Shown piece after piece: positions 1-10,355 of a stretch of DNA of 64,000 nt (the first letter of the stretch is position 1; each line of letters opens with the position of its first letter). Under the pieces are notes generated by a model. That model saw nothing but the letters and a program-made list of their open reading frames with translations, was not told where the DNA came from and made no database searches. The stretch comes from Oceanicella sp. SM1341 (GTDB lineage Bacteria > Pseudomonadota > Alphaproteobacteria > Rhodobacterales > Rhodobacteraceae), in assembly GCF_003448965.1 (NCBI RefSeq), contig NZ_QRGC01000017.1, positions 1 to 64,000 on the forward strand, given 5' to 3'. The position numbers and the translations under genes are program-made.

Positions 1-194
1 TGCAGCACCACCGGCCGGCCACCCGGCCGGACCTCGGGCGCCTCCAGCCCTTCCCCGCCCTCCCGCATCAGCCCCCGGCGCAGCGCCAGCCGCAGACCCG
101 CGGCGAGCGAGCCGCGCCCCAGCGGCCGCGCCGCCCGGCGCAGCGCGCGCCCGGGGTAGAGCAGCAGCGCCCGCCGGCTGTCATGCGCGCTCAT
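1..194 (-). CDS. Unidentified protein, N-terminal fragment (runs off window)
   Basis: Only the first 64 codons are inside the window; the gene continues past the left edge. The ATG at 194 overlaps the stop of the upstream EamA gene in an ATGA arrangement, so the two are probably translationally coupled. The peptide starts MSAHDSRRALLLYPGR and is rich in Arg, Leu and Gly, with no hydrophobic segment or motif that I recognise. The coupling and an open frame to the edge support a real gene, but nothing here reveals its function. Confidence 0.5.
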   Translation of the reverse strand, partial: MSAHDSRRALLLYPGRALRRAARPLGRGSLAAGLRLALRRGLMREGGEGLEAPEVRPGGRPVVL

Positions 195-1039
195 GCCCGG
201 CGCCGCCCGAGCAGGATGGCCCCGCCCACGCCGCCCAGCACCAGCGCCGCGGCAATGGCGAAGCGCCATGTCGCGGGCTCGCCGAGGAACAGCATGCCGC
301 CGAGCAGGGCGATCAGCGGCACGGTGAGCTGCGCCACGGCGGCGACGCTGGCCTCGAGCTGCGGCAGCACGGTGTACCAGAGCGCGTAGCCCAGCCCCGA
401 GGCGACCGCGCCCGAGGTCACCGCGAGCAGCACGCCCGCGAGCCCCGGCGCCGGTTCGCCGGCCAGCAGCCCGATGGCGAGGCCGGGCACCGAGGCGAAG
501 AGGAAGTTGCCCGCCGTCGCCCCCAGCGCATCGCCGGCCGCCCGGCCGCGCAGCGAGTAGACGCCCCAGCCGACCGCCGCGGCGAGCATCAGCGCAGCGC
601 TCACCGGCTCCGGGGCCGCTGCGCCGGGCGCGAAGAGCACGCCCAGCCCCGCGAGCGCCAGCGCCGCGCCCGCCCAGCGGGCCGGCCCCGGCCGCTCGCC
701 CCCGGCCAGCGCGCCGGCAAACATGGTCACCTGCACGCCGCCGAACAGGATCAGCGCCCCGGTGCCGGTGGCAAGCCCCGTGTAGGCGAAGGAAAACCCG
801 GCGGCATAGACCAGCAGCATCAGCGCCGGCCACCAGCCGCCCGAGAGCCCCGGCGCCGCCCGCCCTCGCCTGCGCCGGCGCAACTCCACCAGCCCCAGCA
901 GCATCGCCGCCCCGGCGGCGAGGCGCAGCGCGGTGAACAGCCCCGGCCCGATCGCCCCCTCGGCAAGCGCGGCGCGGGCAAGCACCGAATTGGCCGCGAA
1001 GGCGACGAGCGTGAGCAAGGTGAGGAGAACGAGCCGCAT
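191..1039 (-). CDS. EamA/DMT-family membrane transporter
   Basis: A 282-residue, highly hydrophobic protein with about ten predicted membrane helices in two repeated halves, the layout of the EamA (drug/metabolite transporter) family. The N-terminal half begins MRLVLLTLLTLVAFAANSVL and the C-terminal half contains the family-typical LWYTVLPQLEASVAAVAQLTVP stretch (given here as its two overlapping parts, around residues 215-235). The likely substrate is a small metabolite or amino acid, exported across the inner membrane; the sequence does not say which. The start is the ATG at 1039, because the long extension upstream of it is Arg/Gly-rich and reads like non-coding DNA. Confidence 0.85.
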   Translation of the reverse strand: MRLVLLTLLTLVAFAANSVLARAALAEGAIGPGLFTALRLAAGAAMLLGLVELRRRRRGRAAPGLSGGWWPALMLLVYAAGFSFAYTGLATGTGALILFGGVQVTMFAGALAGGERPGPARWAGAALALAGLGVLFAPGAAAPEPVSAALMLAAAVGWGVYSLRGRAAGDALGATAGNFLFASVPGLAIGLLAGEPAPGLAGVLLAVTSGAVASGLGYALWYTVLPQLEASVAAVAQLTVPLIALLGGMLFLGEPATWRFAIAAALVLGGVGGAILLGRRRA

Positions 1040-2047
1040 GATGCGCCAGCTATGGCGCCCCGCACCGCCCCTGTAAAGCGCCACCCCCGTCACGCGCCCG
1101 CCAATGCGAAACCGCAGGGCCCGGCGCCGAAACCCGGCCAGGGCCACAGGCCCCGCCCCGCAGCCATCGGCACGGCACCTGTCCACGCCCCCTCTCTCGT
1201 CCATCGACACCACGACCGACCAGGGCCCCCTCCACGCGGCTGCCATCCACACAGCATCCATCCACGCGGGCGGCGCCCGCATGCGCCCGCAGACACAGCA
1301 GCGATCCCCACAGCCCCCATCCGCACGGCTCCCTCTCGCGCTGTACCCGACCAGGGGCCAGCTTCCGCCGCTTCTCGGCAGCCCGGCGCCACGCCGCCTG
1401 CCCGCGCACCGGGTGCGCAGCACCCGGCCCGGCCCAAAGGCGGGGACACCGACAGGTGGCCCCGGCACGGGAGTGCCCCGGCCGACAGGCCTCCTGCGAG
1501 CGGAAACGGAGCCCTCCCGTCCTGCGTCGACCCGCCCCTCGCGGGGCGCGTCTCCTGCGGTTTGGGCCGGGCCGCGCTGGCGCGCGGCGGTTGCGCGTCG
1601 CACTGCGGGCACCGCTTCCGGGCAGGGCCGCTTCCGCTGCGGGACATCTCCGTACGGGACGTGGCGCTTGCGGAGCGCACTGCCGAGGAGGGCTTGCACG
1701 TTCGGCAAGCAGGCTGCGCAGGGCTTGCCCCGCAGCGCCTTGCCGCTGCGGGGACTGTTCCGGTTCGGAGCCCTGAGGGCAGGGGCGCTCGGGGCCCGCC
1801 CACTGCGGGGCCCTGCCGGTGGGGAGGCTGGCCGACACGGCGCCGGTCTGCCTGCAGCCCGTTCGCACTGCCGCACGGCCGGAGGCCGCTGTCATCACCG
1901 GATGCGGATCGTCCGGCGAGACCGCGGGAGGCGGGCGGGGTCATCCGGGAACGGCCGGAAGCGGCCCCGGCCGCATGAGGCGACGGCCGGAGGGGGGCGC
2001 GGTCGCCGGGGGCGACGGCCGGAGGTGGGTCGGGCCGTGAGCATGCG
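1040..2047. other. Long non-coding stretch with palindromic repeat element
   Basis: About 1 kb between the EamA gene and the groEL terminator. Frames are open on both strands, but their products are Arg/Pro/Gly/Ala-rich with no codon-position bias, so I see no gene. It holds copy 1 of the palindromic element (1410-1596) and a short direct repeat, GCGACGGCCGGAGG, at 1980-1993 and 2012-2025. Promoters for the EamA gene may lie near 1040-1100 but none is clear. Confidence 0.6.
1410..1596. repeat. Palindromic intergenic element, copy 1
   Basis: The left end CGGGTGCGCAGCACCCGG (from 1410) and the following bases match copy 2 at 5942-6142 almost base for base. Within this copy CGGCCCGGCCCAA (1425-1437) pairs perfectly with TTGGGCCGGGCCG (1562-1574), and ACGGGAG (1467-1473) with CTCCCGT (1514-1520), so the whole unit can fold as one long hairpin. 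The outer right end is degenerate compared with copy 2. No open reading frame is shared by the two copies, which suggests a non-autonomous (MITE-like) or structured-RNA element. Confidence 0.7.
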
Positions 2048-2075
2048 AAAAGGGCCGCCCTGGCGGGCGGCCCTT
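2048..2075 (-). terminator. Intrinsic terminator of groESL
   Basis: Ten-base perfect stem AAGGGCCGCC (2050-2059) / GGCGGCCCTT (2066-2075) with a six-base loop, followed on the minus strand by a run of T residues (2051-2048). It lies about 45 bases beyond the groEL stop codon, as expected for the end of the groESL transcript. Confidence 0.85.
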
Positions 2076-2119
2076 CCGTGCCTCGTGAGGCAGACGTCCC
2101 TGAGCGGGAACGGCGATGA

Positions 2120-3793
<1,674 letters not shown>

Positions 3794-3825
3794 TCAGATG
3801 TTTCGGGAAGAAGAGTGGCGGTCGC

Positions 3826-4113
3826 TCAGCCGATCAGGCCGAGGATGTCGCCTTCCTTCATGATCAGCAGGTCTTCACCGTCGACCTTGACCTCGGTGCC
3901 GGACCACTTGCCGAAGAGCACGCGGTCGCCGGCCTTCACGGCCATCGGGATCAGCTCGCCCGAATCCTTGCGCGCGCCTTCGCCCGCCGCGATCACTTCG
4001 CCCTCGGCCGGCTTTTCCTTCGCGCTGTCGGGGATGATCAGGCCGCCCTTGGTCTTCTCTTCGCCTTCGAGGCGACGGACCAGAACGCGGTCGTGCAGGG
4101 GGGTGAATTTCAT
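3826..4113 (-). CDS. groS: Co-chaperonin GroES
   Basis: 95 residues starting [20 protein letters not shown], with the mobile loop around residues 17-33 and the conserved C-terminal [14 protein letters not shown]. It forms the heptameric lid on GroEL. The start at 4113 has a good ribosome site (AAGGAGCG) upstream; a longer in-frame extension to 4218 is rejected because it would cover the CIRCE-proximal leader and is not found in the family. It is the first gene of the groESL operon. Confidence 0.99.
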   Translation of the reverse strand: MKFTPLHDRVLVRRLEGEEKTKGGLIIPDSAKEKPAEGEVIAAGEGARKDSGELIPMAVKAGDRVLFGKWSGTEVKVDGEDLLIMKEGDILGLIG

Positions 4114-4204
4114 GGAAGTCGCTCCTTGGAACTGCGTTTTCCGTATGTCCTTGCGGGCGGTCATTCGCCGGGCCCCACGCCTTTCGGCGCTCCCGGCCCG
4201 CCTG

Positions 4205-4231
4205 TTAGCACTCACCACCCGTGAGTGCTAA
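4205..4231 (-). promoter_or_regulatory. CIRCE element (HrcA operator) of groESL
   Basis: TTAGCACTC (4205-4213), nine bases, then GAGTGCTAA (4223-4231): an exact match to the CIRCE consensus TTAGCACTC-N9-GAGTGCTAA. HrcA is the known repressor at this site in alphaproteobacteria; hrcA itself is not in the window. It sits just downstream of the predicted promoter, so bound HrcA would block transcription of groES-groEL. Confidence 0.97.
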
Positions 4232-4240
4232 CATGGCAGC

Positions 4241-4269
4241 GAGATACGCCGCGGCCTTGAGTCTGTCAA
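4241..4269 (-). promoter_or_regulatory. Predicted housekeeping-type promoter of groESL
   Basis: On the minus strand TTGACA (4269-4264), a 17-base spacer, then TATCTC (4246-4241). The CIRCE element begins nine bases further on, the usual geometry for HrcA repression. The match to the -35 hexamer is perfect and the -10 is moderate. A heat-shock sigma factor could also act here, but I cannot separate the two. Confidence 0.7.
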
Positions 4270-4317
4270 GGGGAGAGCTATCTCTGTTCCAGCCTCGCTG
4301 ACCTGGGAGAGATGTGG

Positions 4318-5316
4318 ATGAAGACGCGCGTTGCAACCGCCCTCGGGGCCATTCTTTCGCTTCTGGCAGCACCGGCGCTGGCGCTGTGCGGCGGCGAGGA
4401 CCGGCTCTCGGCCATGCGCGGCTCCGCGCCGTCGGACTATCGCGGCATCTTCTCGGCCGCCGAGGCGGTGCCCTATTCCGAGGGCCGCTTCTGGCGGGCG
4501 GAGAAGGCGGGCCGCACCTCCTGGGTGTTCGGCACCTACCACGACGCGGACCCCGAAGTCACCTCCCTGCCCGGCCCGGTGGAGGAGGCGCTCGGCGAGG
4601 CGCAGCGCGTGGTGGTGGAGATCACCCTCGACGAAATGTCGCAGATGGAGCAGAGCTTCGCCGCCAACCCGGCGCAGATCTTCGACCTCTCCGGCACGCC
4701 GCTCTCCCAGAAGCTCTCGCCGCAGGCGCTCGAGATCCTCGGCGGCATCCTGCCCGAATACGGCATGACGCTGGAGATGGCCCAGCGCATGCACCCCTGG
4801 TTCCTCTCCATGCTGCTCGCCCAGCCGGCCTGCGCGCTCGAGGCCGCCCAGGCCTCCCCGGTGCTCGACCGGCGCATCATGAACGTGGCGCGCGACAGCG
4901 GCCGGCAGATCATCGGACTGGAGACCGGCGAGGAGGCGATGGAGGCCTTCCGCTCCGGCGACCCGCAGACCGAGGCCGACCTGCTCGAGCTCGTGATCGC
5001 CACCTCGAAGGACGCGGAGGACTACCGCGCCTCCTCCAAGCAGCTCTACCTCGACGGCGACCTCCAGGCGATCTGGGAATACGGCAAGTACGAGACCTAC
5101 AAGGTGCTGCCCGAGGAGAAGGCCGACCACCTGATCAAGCTCTTCGAGGCCCGCCTCATCGAGGGCCGCAACCGCAAGTGGCTGCCCAAACTGGTGATGG
5201 AACTGGAGCGCGGCGGCGCCTTCGTGGCCGTGGGCGCGCTGCACCTGCCCGGCGAGGCGGGGGTGCTGAACCTGCTCGCCGACGAGGGCTGGACGATCAC
5301 CCGCGTCCCGCTCTGA
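4318..5316 (+). CDS. GumN/TraB-family secreted protein
   Basis: About 332 residues with a Sec signal peptide (MKTRVATALGAILSLLAAPA). The body has the GumN/TraB hallmarks: an N-terminal GTYHDAD motif (around residue 71) and a C-terminal VGALHLPGE motif near the end, both thought to be metal-binding or catalytic in a family related to Tiki-type proteases. The biochemical role in bacteria is not established. I start at 4318 because GGGAGA lies seven bases upstream; the in-frame ATG at 4312 is too close to that site. It is transcribed divergently from groESL. Confidence 0.85.
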   Translation: MKTRVATALGAILSLLAAPALALCGGEDRLSAMRGSAPSDYRGIFSAAEAVPYSEGRFWRAEKAGRTSWVFGTYHDADPEVTSLPGPVEEALGEAQRVVVEITLDEMSQMEQSFAANPAQIFDLSGTPLSQKLSPQALEILGGILPEYGMTLEMAQRMHPWFLSMLLAQPACALEAAQASPVLDRRIMNVARDSGRQIIGLETGEEAMEAFRSGDPQTEADLLELVIATSKDAEDYRASSKQLYLDGDLQAIWEYGKYETYKVLPEEKADHLIKLFEARLIEGRNRKWLPKLVMELERGGAFVAVGALHLPGEAGVLNLLADEGWTITRVPL

Positions 5317-5456
5317 GCCGGCGCGCCGCGAAACGGGGCGGGTCGCATCGGCTGGGGGAGCCGCCTCCGCCGCGCGATGCAGCCCCGGGCTGAAAGGCGG
5401 CGCCGGCCGGCAAGCGGCAAGCTACCGTTCCCCTGTTCCGCCCGGGCGACCAGCCC

Positions 5457-5587
5457 GGGCCGCGCCCGACCCTCCCCCCGGGAGGGCGCGATGGCGATGC
5501 CGTGAGCCGCTCAGCCTTCGTCCGGAGCTTTTGAGGTAAACCGCCGACCACGAGCGGGTTGCGCCCACCCAGGGTCGGGCGCGGCCC
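5457..5587. repeat. 17-bp spaced inverted repeat
   Basis: GGGCCGCGCCCGACCCT (5457-5473) is the exact reverse complement of AGGGTCGGGCGCGGCCC (5571-5587), with 97 bases between. No gene is inside the loop. It is close to, but different in sequence from, the palindromic element at 5942-6142. Confidence 0.75.
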
Positions 5588-5941
5588 TCAGCACATAGCG
5601 GGAAGGGGGCCTGCCTTCCGGGAGCGCACGCGACGCCGGCACTCGATTGCACGAAGCCGCCAAGCGACCTGCACTTCCCACTCGCAGCGAGATCGCGCCT
5701 CCCGATCAGACGACGAGATCGATGCCGGGGCGCGGAATTCTGTTCACGGCCCGGGAGCATTGCCCCGCAGGCACGATGCCAGTCGCCCCCTACCAGCGAA
5801 CGGCCGCAGATATTGCACCACGGACTGTCTTAATCGCCCCGAGCCGCGCCACCGTTCCGCGAGCGCCGGACCTCCGAGCCGATGCAGCGGATCGCCTGCG
5901 CTTTCCATCATGCCGCTTGCCCGCCCCCTTCGCGCTGCCGC

Positions 5942-6142
5942 CGGGTGCGCAGCACCCGGCCCGGCCCAAAGGCGGGGGCACCGGCAGGTGCGGCCGGCAC
6001 GGGAGGGCTCCCGGTCCGCTGATACCGGGCGGTGGCGCCGGGGCGTGGCGGGGCCCTCCCGTGCTCCGTCGACACGCCCTCGCGGGCGCGTCTCCTCCGC
6101 CTTGGGCCGGGCCGCGCGTGCCGCGCGGCGGGTGCGCACCCG
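5942..6142. repeat. Palindromic intergenic element, copy 2
   Basis: A 201-bp unit bounded by perfect 10-bp terminal inverted repeats, CGGGTGCGCA (5942-5951) and TGCGCACCCG (6133-6142). Inside, CGGCCCGGCCCAA (5957-5969) pairs with TTGGGCCGGGCCG (6102-6114), and CACGGGAGGG (5998-6007) with CCCTCCCGTG (6054-6063), all nested in the right order for one long hairpin. Copy 1 is at 1410-1596. The arms are conserved between copies while the central loop differs, so pairing seems to be what is maintained. Confidence 0.75.
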
Positions 6143-6227
6143 CCCGGCCGGGTTGATTGCGGGTCGGGTGGCCGCTACACCTGCCCCGCTGCACCTGCGA
6201 ATGCCACCCCAAGCCGCGGAACACCCC

Positions 6228-7109
6228 ATGACCCAGATTATCACGTCGCTCGATGAGATCGCCGGGCGCTACGACGCCCTCTTCTGCGACCTCTGGGGCT
6301 GCCTGCACAACGGCATCACCACCTACCCCGCCGCGGTGGAGGCCCTGCGCCGCTTCAAGGCGCGCGGCGGCACGGTGCTGCTGCTCACCAACTCGCCACG
6401 CCCGCGCCGCTCGGTGCATGGCCAGCTCGACGCCGTGGGCACGCCGATGGACGTGCGCGACGACATCGTCTCCTCCGGCGACGCGGCCCAGGCGGCGATG
6501 CTCTCCGGCGCCTTCGGCACAAGGGTCTTCCACCTCGGCCCCGAGCGCGACATCTCCTTCTTCACCGAGCCGGGCCGCGACCTGCCGCATACCGAGATCG
6601 CCCGGGTGCCGCTGTCGCAGGCCGAGGGCATCGTGTGCACCGGCCTGTTCAACGACGAGACCGAAAGCCCGGACGATTACGCCGACATGATCGCCGAGGG
6701 CGTGGCGCGCGGCCTGAAGCTGCTCTGCGCCAACCCCGACGTGTTCGTCGACCGCGGCGAGCGGCGCATCTGGTGCGCGGGCGGGATCGCCGCCGCCTAC
6801 ACCGCGGCGGGCGGCACCTCGTGCTACTTCGGCAAGCCGCATGCGCCGATCTACGACCTCGCGCGCCAGCGCCTCTTCGCCGCCGCGGGGCGCGAGATCG
6901 CCGACGAGCGCATCCTCTGCGTGGGCGACGGCATCCACACCGACGTGCGCGGCGGCGTCGACCAGGGGCTCGACACGCTGTTCATCACCGGCGGGCTCGC
7001 CGCCCCCGAGATGGGCAGCGACGTGGAGAACCCCGACCCGGAGCTGCTCTACTCCTACCTCGACGCGCATGACCTCGACCCGGAGTATTCCATCGGCCGC
7101 CTGCGCTGA
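6228..7109 (+). CDS. HAD-IIA family hydrolase (TIGR01459-type)
   Basis: 293 residues starting MTQIITSLDEIAGRYDALFC. It has the haloacid dehalogenase signature DLWGCLHNG (residues 21-29, nucleophile Asp21), motif II LLTNSPRP, and motif III/IV CVGDGIHTDVRGG, and resembles NagD-like sugar-phosphate phosphatases of the TIGR01459 subgroup. It is probably a cytoplasmic phosphatase; the substrate is unknown. The ATG at 6228 is chosen because the conserved domain starts at once; the frame stays open far upstream through the repeat element, which I treat as chance. No neighbour suggests a pathway. Confidence 0.85.
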   Translation: MTQIITSLDEIAGRYDALFCDLWGCLHNGITTYPAAVEALRRFKARGGTVLLLTNSPRPRRSVHGQLDAVGTPMDVRDDIVSSGDAAQAAMLSGAFGTRVFHLGPERDISFFTEPGRDLPHTEIARVPLSQAEGIVCTGLFNDETESPDDYADMIAEGVARGLKLLCANPDVFVDRGERRIWCAGGIAAAYTAAGGTSCYFGKPHAPIYDLARQRLFAAAGREIADERILCVGDGIHTDVRGGVDQGLDTLFITGGLAAPEMGSDVENPDPELLYSYLDAHDLDPEYSIGRLR

Positions 7110-7785
7110 GGCACGGCCGGGCTGAAGCCGCCCCGGCCCGCGGGCGGCACGACGGGGAGGAAAACGACAGCTTCCCCGGGCTGCAGGCGGCGGCCACGGC
7201 CCCCGGCGCATTGACCGGCCGTAGCCGCCCCGCGTGCAGGGCGGGCACGTCCTTGTCCTGCCGGGCGGTCACGGCCCCGGCGTCGCCCCTCTGCTCGCAG
7301 GGCAGGCACGCGACAGGTCCCGACCGGCCAGCGTGATCTGCCGTCGCGGCCACCGCGCGCAGGCCGACACGGCACATCCCGGAAATCGGCGAGGCGCGGG
7401 CTTCGCTGAGCAGATGAGCTGCCCGGCCCGCGCCGGGACGCCCGGCGGCTCACGCAGACCCGGAAGATCGGCCCCGGAGAGCGCCCCGCACGGCCCCCTG
7501 CCGGCGGAGAGGCGGATATGGCCGGAAGTCAGGCATGGCCGCGTGCGAGAGCGCGTTGCTCCACCCGCCAACCAGCGGACAAGGCCGTACACGCAGGCGC
7601 CCTCAGATTTCGCTCAGACCGGGCACGCGCAGCCGGCGACGGCCCCGCGGACTTCAGCGAAGCACAGGCGCGCAAGTCGCGCCCGCCACATCGGCTCGGG
7701 GATAGGGATCTGCCTTCGGCACCAAGGCGCTAAGGCACCTGCGCGCGCGCCTTCCGCCCGGCGGAAGCCCGCCCCCCTGCCCGGC
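7110..7785. other. Non-coding stretch between convergent genes
   Basis: About 0.68 kb between the convergent HAD and DUF983 genes. I see no gene and no terminator with a T-run. Two loosely similar ~70-base blocks occur at about 7190-7255 and 7263-7330 (both contain CGG-CACGGCCCC and GCAGGGC-GGCACG), a weak, old duplication. Confidence 0.5.
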
Positions 7786-8172
7786 TCAGAAGCCGTGCAG
7801 GCCCTTCGCCCACTGGTAGGCGATGAAGGCGCCCTTCACGCGCGGCAGCATGGGGATGGCGAGGCCGAGGGCAGCGGCACAGCAGATGCCGGCCACGAGG
7901 AAGGGCGAGTCGCGCATCAGGGTTGAGAGCTCGAGCATCATCAGCCCCATGATGTGGCCGACGATCAGGATCACGATATAGGCCGGGCCGTCGTCGGCGC
8001 GCTGCTTCGTGAGGTCGAGCCCGCAGGCGGAGCAACTCTTCGCCACGCGGATGTAGCCGTCGAACACCTTTCCCTCGCCGCAGCGCGGGCAGCGGCAGCG
8101 GAGGCCGCGCAGCAGGGCGGGCTTCACCTCGCGGGTGGCGGGATCGGGGGTGAGATCGGGTGTCAGGGCCAT
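7786..8172 (-). CDS. DUF983 family membrane protein
   Basis: 128 residues starting MALTPDLTPDPATREVKPAL. It has two CxxC pairs that look like a zinc ribbon (CRCPRCGEGKVFDGY, then SCSACG, around residues 27-50), followed by two membrane helices (about 65-85 and 92-110). This is the DUF983 family pattern, which is widespread in alphaproteobacteria and of unknown function. The start at 8172 follows a GGAGG ribosome site. It is separated by 90 bases from the next minus-strand gene and is not clearly part of that operon. Confidence 0.85.
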   Translation of the reverse strand: MALTPDLTPDPATREVKPALLRGLRCRCPRCGEGKVFDGYIRVAKSCSACGLDLTKQRADDGPAYIVILIVGHIMGLMMLELSTLMRDSPFLVAGICCAAALGLAIPMLPRVKGAFIAYQWAKGLHGF

Positions 8173-8263
8173 GACAGGCCTCCTTCGGACGGGGCGTTTC
8201 CTGCCCCCGATATGGACCCGCGCGCCGCGGAATTGAAGGCATGTTTCCGGACCGATTGTCGCG

Positions 8264-9079
8264 CTATTGATGGTACCTGCTGCGCGCGAAGCCGATGCGC
8301 ACCGCGTCGGAGCGCCACAGGCCGAAGGCGCCGGGCGGATGGCCGGGCTCGGGGTGGAGGGCGATGCCGTCACCGGGGTCGATGTTGCCCAGATAGACGA
8401 TCTCGCGGCGGGCGAGCGCGCCGGGGCGGGCCAGCGGGTCGGCCCAGTGCGCGCGCTCGGCCAGCGCGGAGAAGGCGGGGAAGTAGAGCAGGCCCACGGC
8501 GTTGAAATCGAGCCCCGGCACCGGCACGGCGGCGAGCAGCGGCGGCCCGGCCGGCGCCGTCGGGCAGAGGCTCCGCACCGTCTCGCGGCTGCGTGCGGCG
8601 AGCGCCGCCAGCCCGGGCCCGGCCGGCGGCAGCGCCACTTCGCGCAGCGGCGGGCGGCGCAGGATGGCGCGGTTGCTGCCGCCCGGCCCGTGGCCCACGA
8701 AGGTGGAGATCATCCGCAGGAGGCCGGCGGGCCGGCCCTCCACCTCCAGCGCGTGCTCGGAGCCGATGCGGCTGCCGCCGAGCCGGAACAGGCCCGAGCG
8801 CAGGGTGAGCAGCCCGCCCGGCACGCCGCCGGGCGCGGGCGGCGCCAGCTCCAGCACCGTGGCGCAGAAGGCGGCGTAGACCGGGCGGCCGGCGGCATCG
8901 GCGAAGACCGCGCGCTCCTGCCCCATCGCCGTGGCGATGAGCTGCCAGTGCCGATCACCGCACTCGCGCAGCAGCCATTGCTCGGAGAGGCCCTGCGGCC
9001 CGAGCTGGGCCATGCCCAGCCGCTGCCGCGAGACGAGCTCGGGCGCCGGCGGCCCGGCGCGCAGGGCGACGACGCTCAC
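8264..9079 (-). CDS. LnmK/Pnap_2097-like biosynthetic protein, last gene of nitrilase cluster
   Basis: 271 residues with a GTG start (VSVVALRAGP) that overlaps the stop of nitH (GTGA), so it is coupled to the cluster. The stretch LGPQGLSEQWLLRECGDRHW near residues 23-42 and the later FNAVGLLYFPAFSALAER resemble Pnap_2097-type proteins, which share the double-hotdog fold of LnmK, an acyltransferase/decarboxylase of leinamycin biosynthesis. This gene is not one of the seven classical Nit1C genes. Its position suggests it acylates, decarboxylates or hydrolyses the cluster product. The family assignment is from memory of conserved patches and is the less certain part. Confidence 0.7.
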   Translation of the reverse strand: MSVVALRAGPPAPELVSRQRLGMAQLGPQGLSEQWLLRECGDRHWQLIATAMGQERAVFADAAGRPVYAAFCATVLELAPPAPGGVPGGLLTLRSGLFRLGGSRIGSEHALEVEGRPAGLLRMISTFVGHGPGGSNRAILRRPPLREVALPPAGPGLAALAARSRETVRSLCPTAPAGPPLLAAVPVPGLDFNAVGLLYFPAFSALAERAHWADPLARPGALARREIVYLGNIDPGDGIALHPEPGHPPGAFGLWRSDAVRIGFARSRYHQ

Positions 9080-10344
9080 CCTCGGGCCCCCACGCGGGCC
9101 GTGGCGAGCTGGCCCGCGATGGCTTCGGCAAGATAGGCGCTGTCCTCGTCGATGCCGAGGAAGCGGCCCGAGCCCCAGGTGTTGAGCCAGCCCAGCCCGA
9201 TGAAATGGAAGCCCGGCACCTCGCACACGCCGCGGCGGTAGACCGGGCGGCCGCGGGCGTCGAACACCGGCACCTCGATCCAGGAATAGTCCGGGCGGAA
9301 ACCGATCGACCAGATCACCGAGGTGATGCCGAGGGCGGCGCAGTCGATCTCCTCCGTCTCGCGTTCCGGCTGCCAGAGCGGGGCGTAGGGCGGCTCCTCC
9401 GGCGCGTCGATCCCCTGTTTCGCGATCCAGGCGTCGATCTGGGTGCGGATGCCCACGTAGGAGCGGTCGGCGTCGTCGAGGTTCTTCGCGAGGTCGGGCA
9501 GGAAGCGGATGCGGCTGCCCTCCATGCCGGCCACGCTGCCGTAGAGCTGCACGCCGTCTTCCACGTGGAAACGGCGCAGGTCGATCTCCTTGCCGCCGTC
9601 GCGGCCCGACATGTAGTGGTTGGTCTTCGAGACGGCGGCGGCCGGGTCGGGGTGGCGGTCGATGGTCATCGCGTAATGGCCGGCGTCGTAGAGCCAGTCG
9701 GTCGCGTCACGCCCGCGGTACTTGCGCGGGCTGCGCGGCGCGGGGCCGACGGCGAGATGCACCTCCCGGCCCGCCCGCACCAGGTCCTCCATGATCTGCA
9801 CGCCGGACTGGCCGGTGCCCACCACCAGCGTGGCGCCCTCGGGCACCTGCGCCGGGCGGCGGTAATCACGCGAATGGATCTGAGCAATCGCCGGGTCGAG
9901 CGCCTGCGCGAAGGGCGGCACCATGGGCGTGTCGTAGCCGCCCGTGGCGATCACCACCTGGGCGCAGTGCCAGCTGCCGGCCGATGTCTCGACGGTGTAG
10001 CCCTGCCCCTCCTGGGCCACGCGGGTGACGGTTACGCCCTCGTGCAGCGGCGGGTCGAAGCTCTCCGCGAAGGCGTCGAGATAGTCGGTGATCTCGTCCT
10101 TGAGCATGAAGCCGTCGGGGTCGTCGCCCGCGTAGGGGAAGTCCGGCAGGCGGCACTGCCAGTTCGGCGTCACGAGGCAGAACGTGTCCCAGCGGTTTTC
10201 CCGCCAGGAGTGGAAGCGCGCGTGGCGCTCGAGCACCACGTGGTCGATGCCGGCGCGGGAGAGATGCCAGCTCACCGAGAGCCCGGCCTGCCCGCCGCCC
10301 ACGATCACCACCGACACGTGGCGGTCTGCAGCCATGTCCTTCAT
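9076..10344 (-). CDS. nitH: Nit1C flavin-dependent oxidoreductase (MSMEG_0569 family)
   Basis: About 422 residues. The FAD-binding Rossmann motif VVIVGGGQAGLSVSWHL is at the N-terminus and a second nucleotide motif (LVVGTGQSGVQIMEDL) lies near residue 180, as in flavin monooxygenases of the MSMEG_0569 group. In Nit1C clusters this enzyme (NitH) is thought to oxidise the nitrogenous intermediate. The start at 10344 has AAGGGG five bases upstream; an alternative ATG at 10359 overlaps the nitG stop. The C-terminus overlaps the GTG of the LnmK-like gene. All elements of a working FAD enzyme appear intact. Confidence 0.85.
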   Translation of the reverse strand: MKDMAADRHVSVVIVGGGQAGLSVSWHLSRAGIDHVVLERHARFHSWRENRWDTFCLVTPNWQCRLPDFPYAGDDPDGFMLKDEITDYLDAFAESFDPPLHEGVTVTRVAQEGQGYTVETSAGSWHCAQVVIATGGYDTPMVPPFAQALDPAIAQIHSRDYRRPAQVPEGATLVVGTGQSGVQIMEDLVRAGREVHLAVGPAPRSPRKYRGRDATDWLYDAGHYAMTIDRHPDPAAAVSKTNHYMSGRDGGKEIDLRRFHVEDGVQLYGSVAGMEGSRIRFLPDLAKNLDDADRSYVGIRTQIDAWIAKQGIDAPEEPPYAPLWQPERETEEIDCAALGITSVIWSIGFRPDYSWIEVPVFDARGRPVYRRGVCEVPGFHFIGLGWLNTWGSGRFLGIDEDSAYLAEAIAGQLATARVGARG

Positions 10345-10355
10345 GTCATCCCCCT

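Larger units (their letters stand above)
5317..6227. other. Long non-coding stretch with nested inverted repeats
   Basis: About 0.9 kb between the GumN gene and the HAD gene. Frames that run through it have unusual composition and I support no gene here. It holds a 17-bp spaced inverted repeat (5457-5587) and copy 2 of the palindromic element (5942-6142), which ends about 85 bases before the HAD start codon. The part around 5640-5900 is less GC-rich than its surroundings. Confidence 0.6.

Noticed and set aside
1050..2040. Several long open frames on both strands upstream of groEL
   Set aside because: Their products are Arg/Pro/Gly-rich without domains, no frame shows codon bias, and they cross the palindromic element and the EamA start.
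4114..4218. Longer GroES starting at 4218
   Set aside because: It would run through the leader up to the CIRCE element, and no GroES has such an extension.
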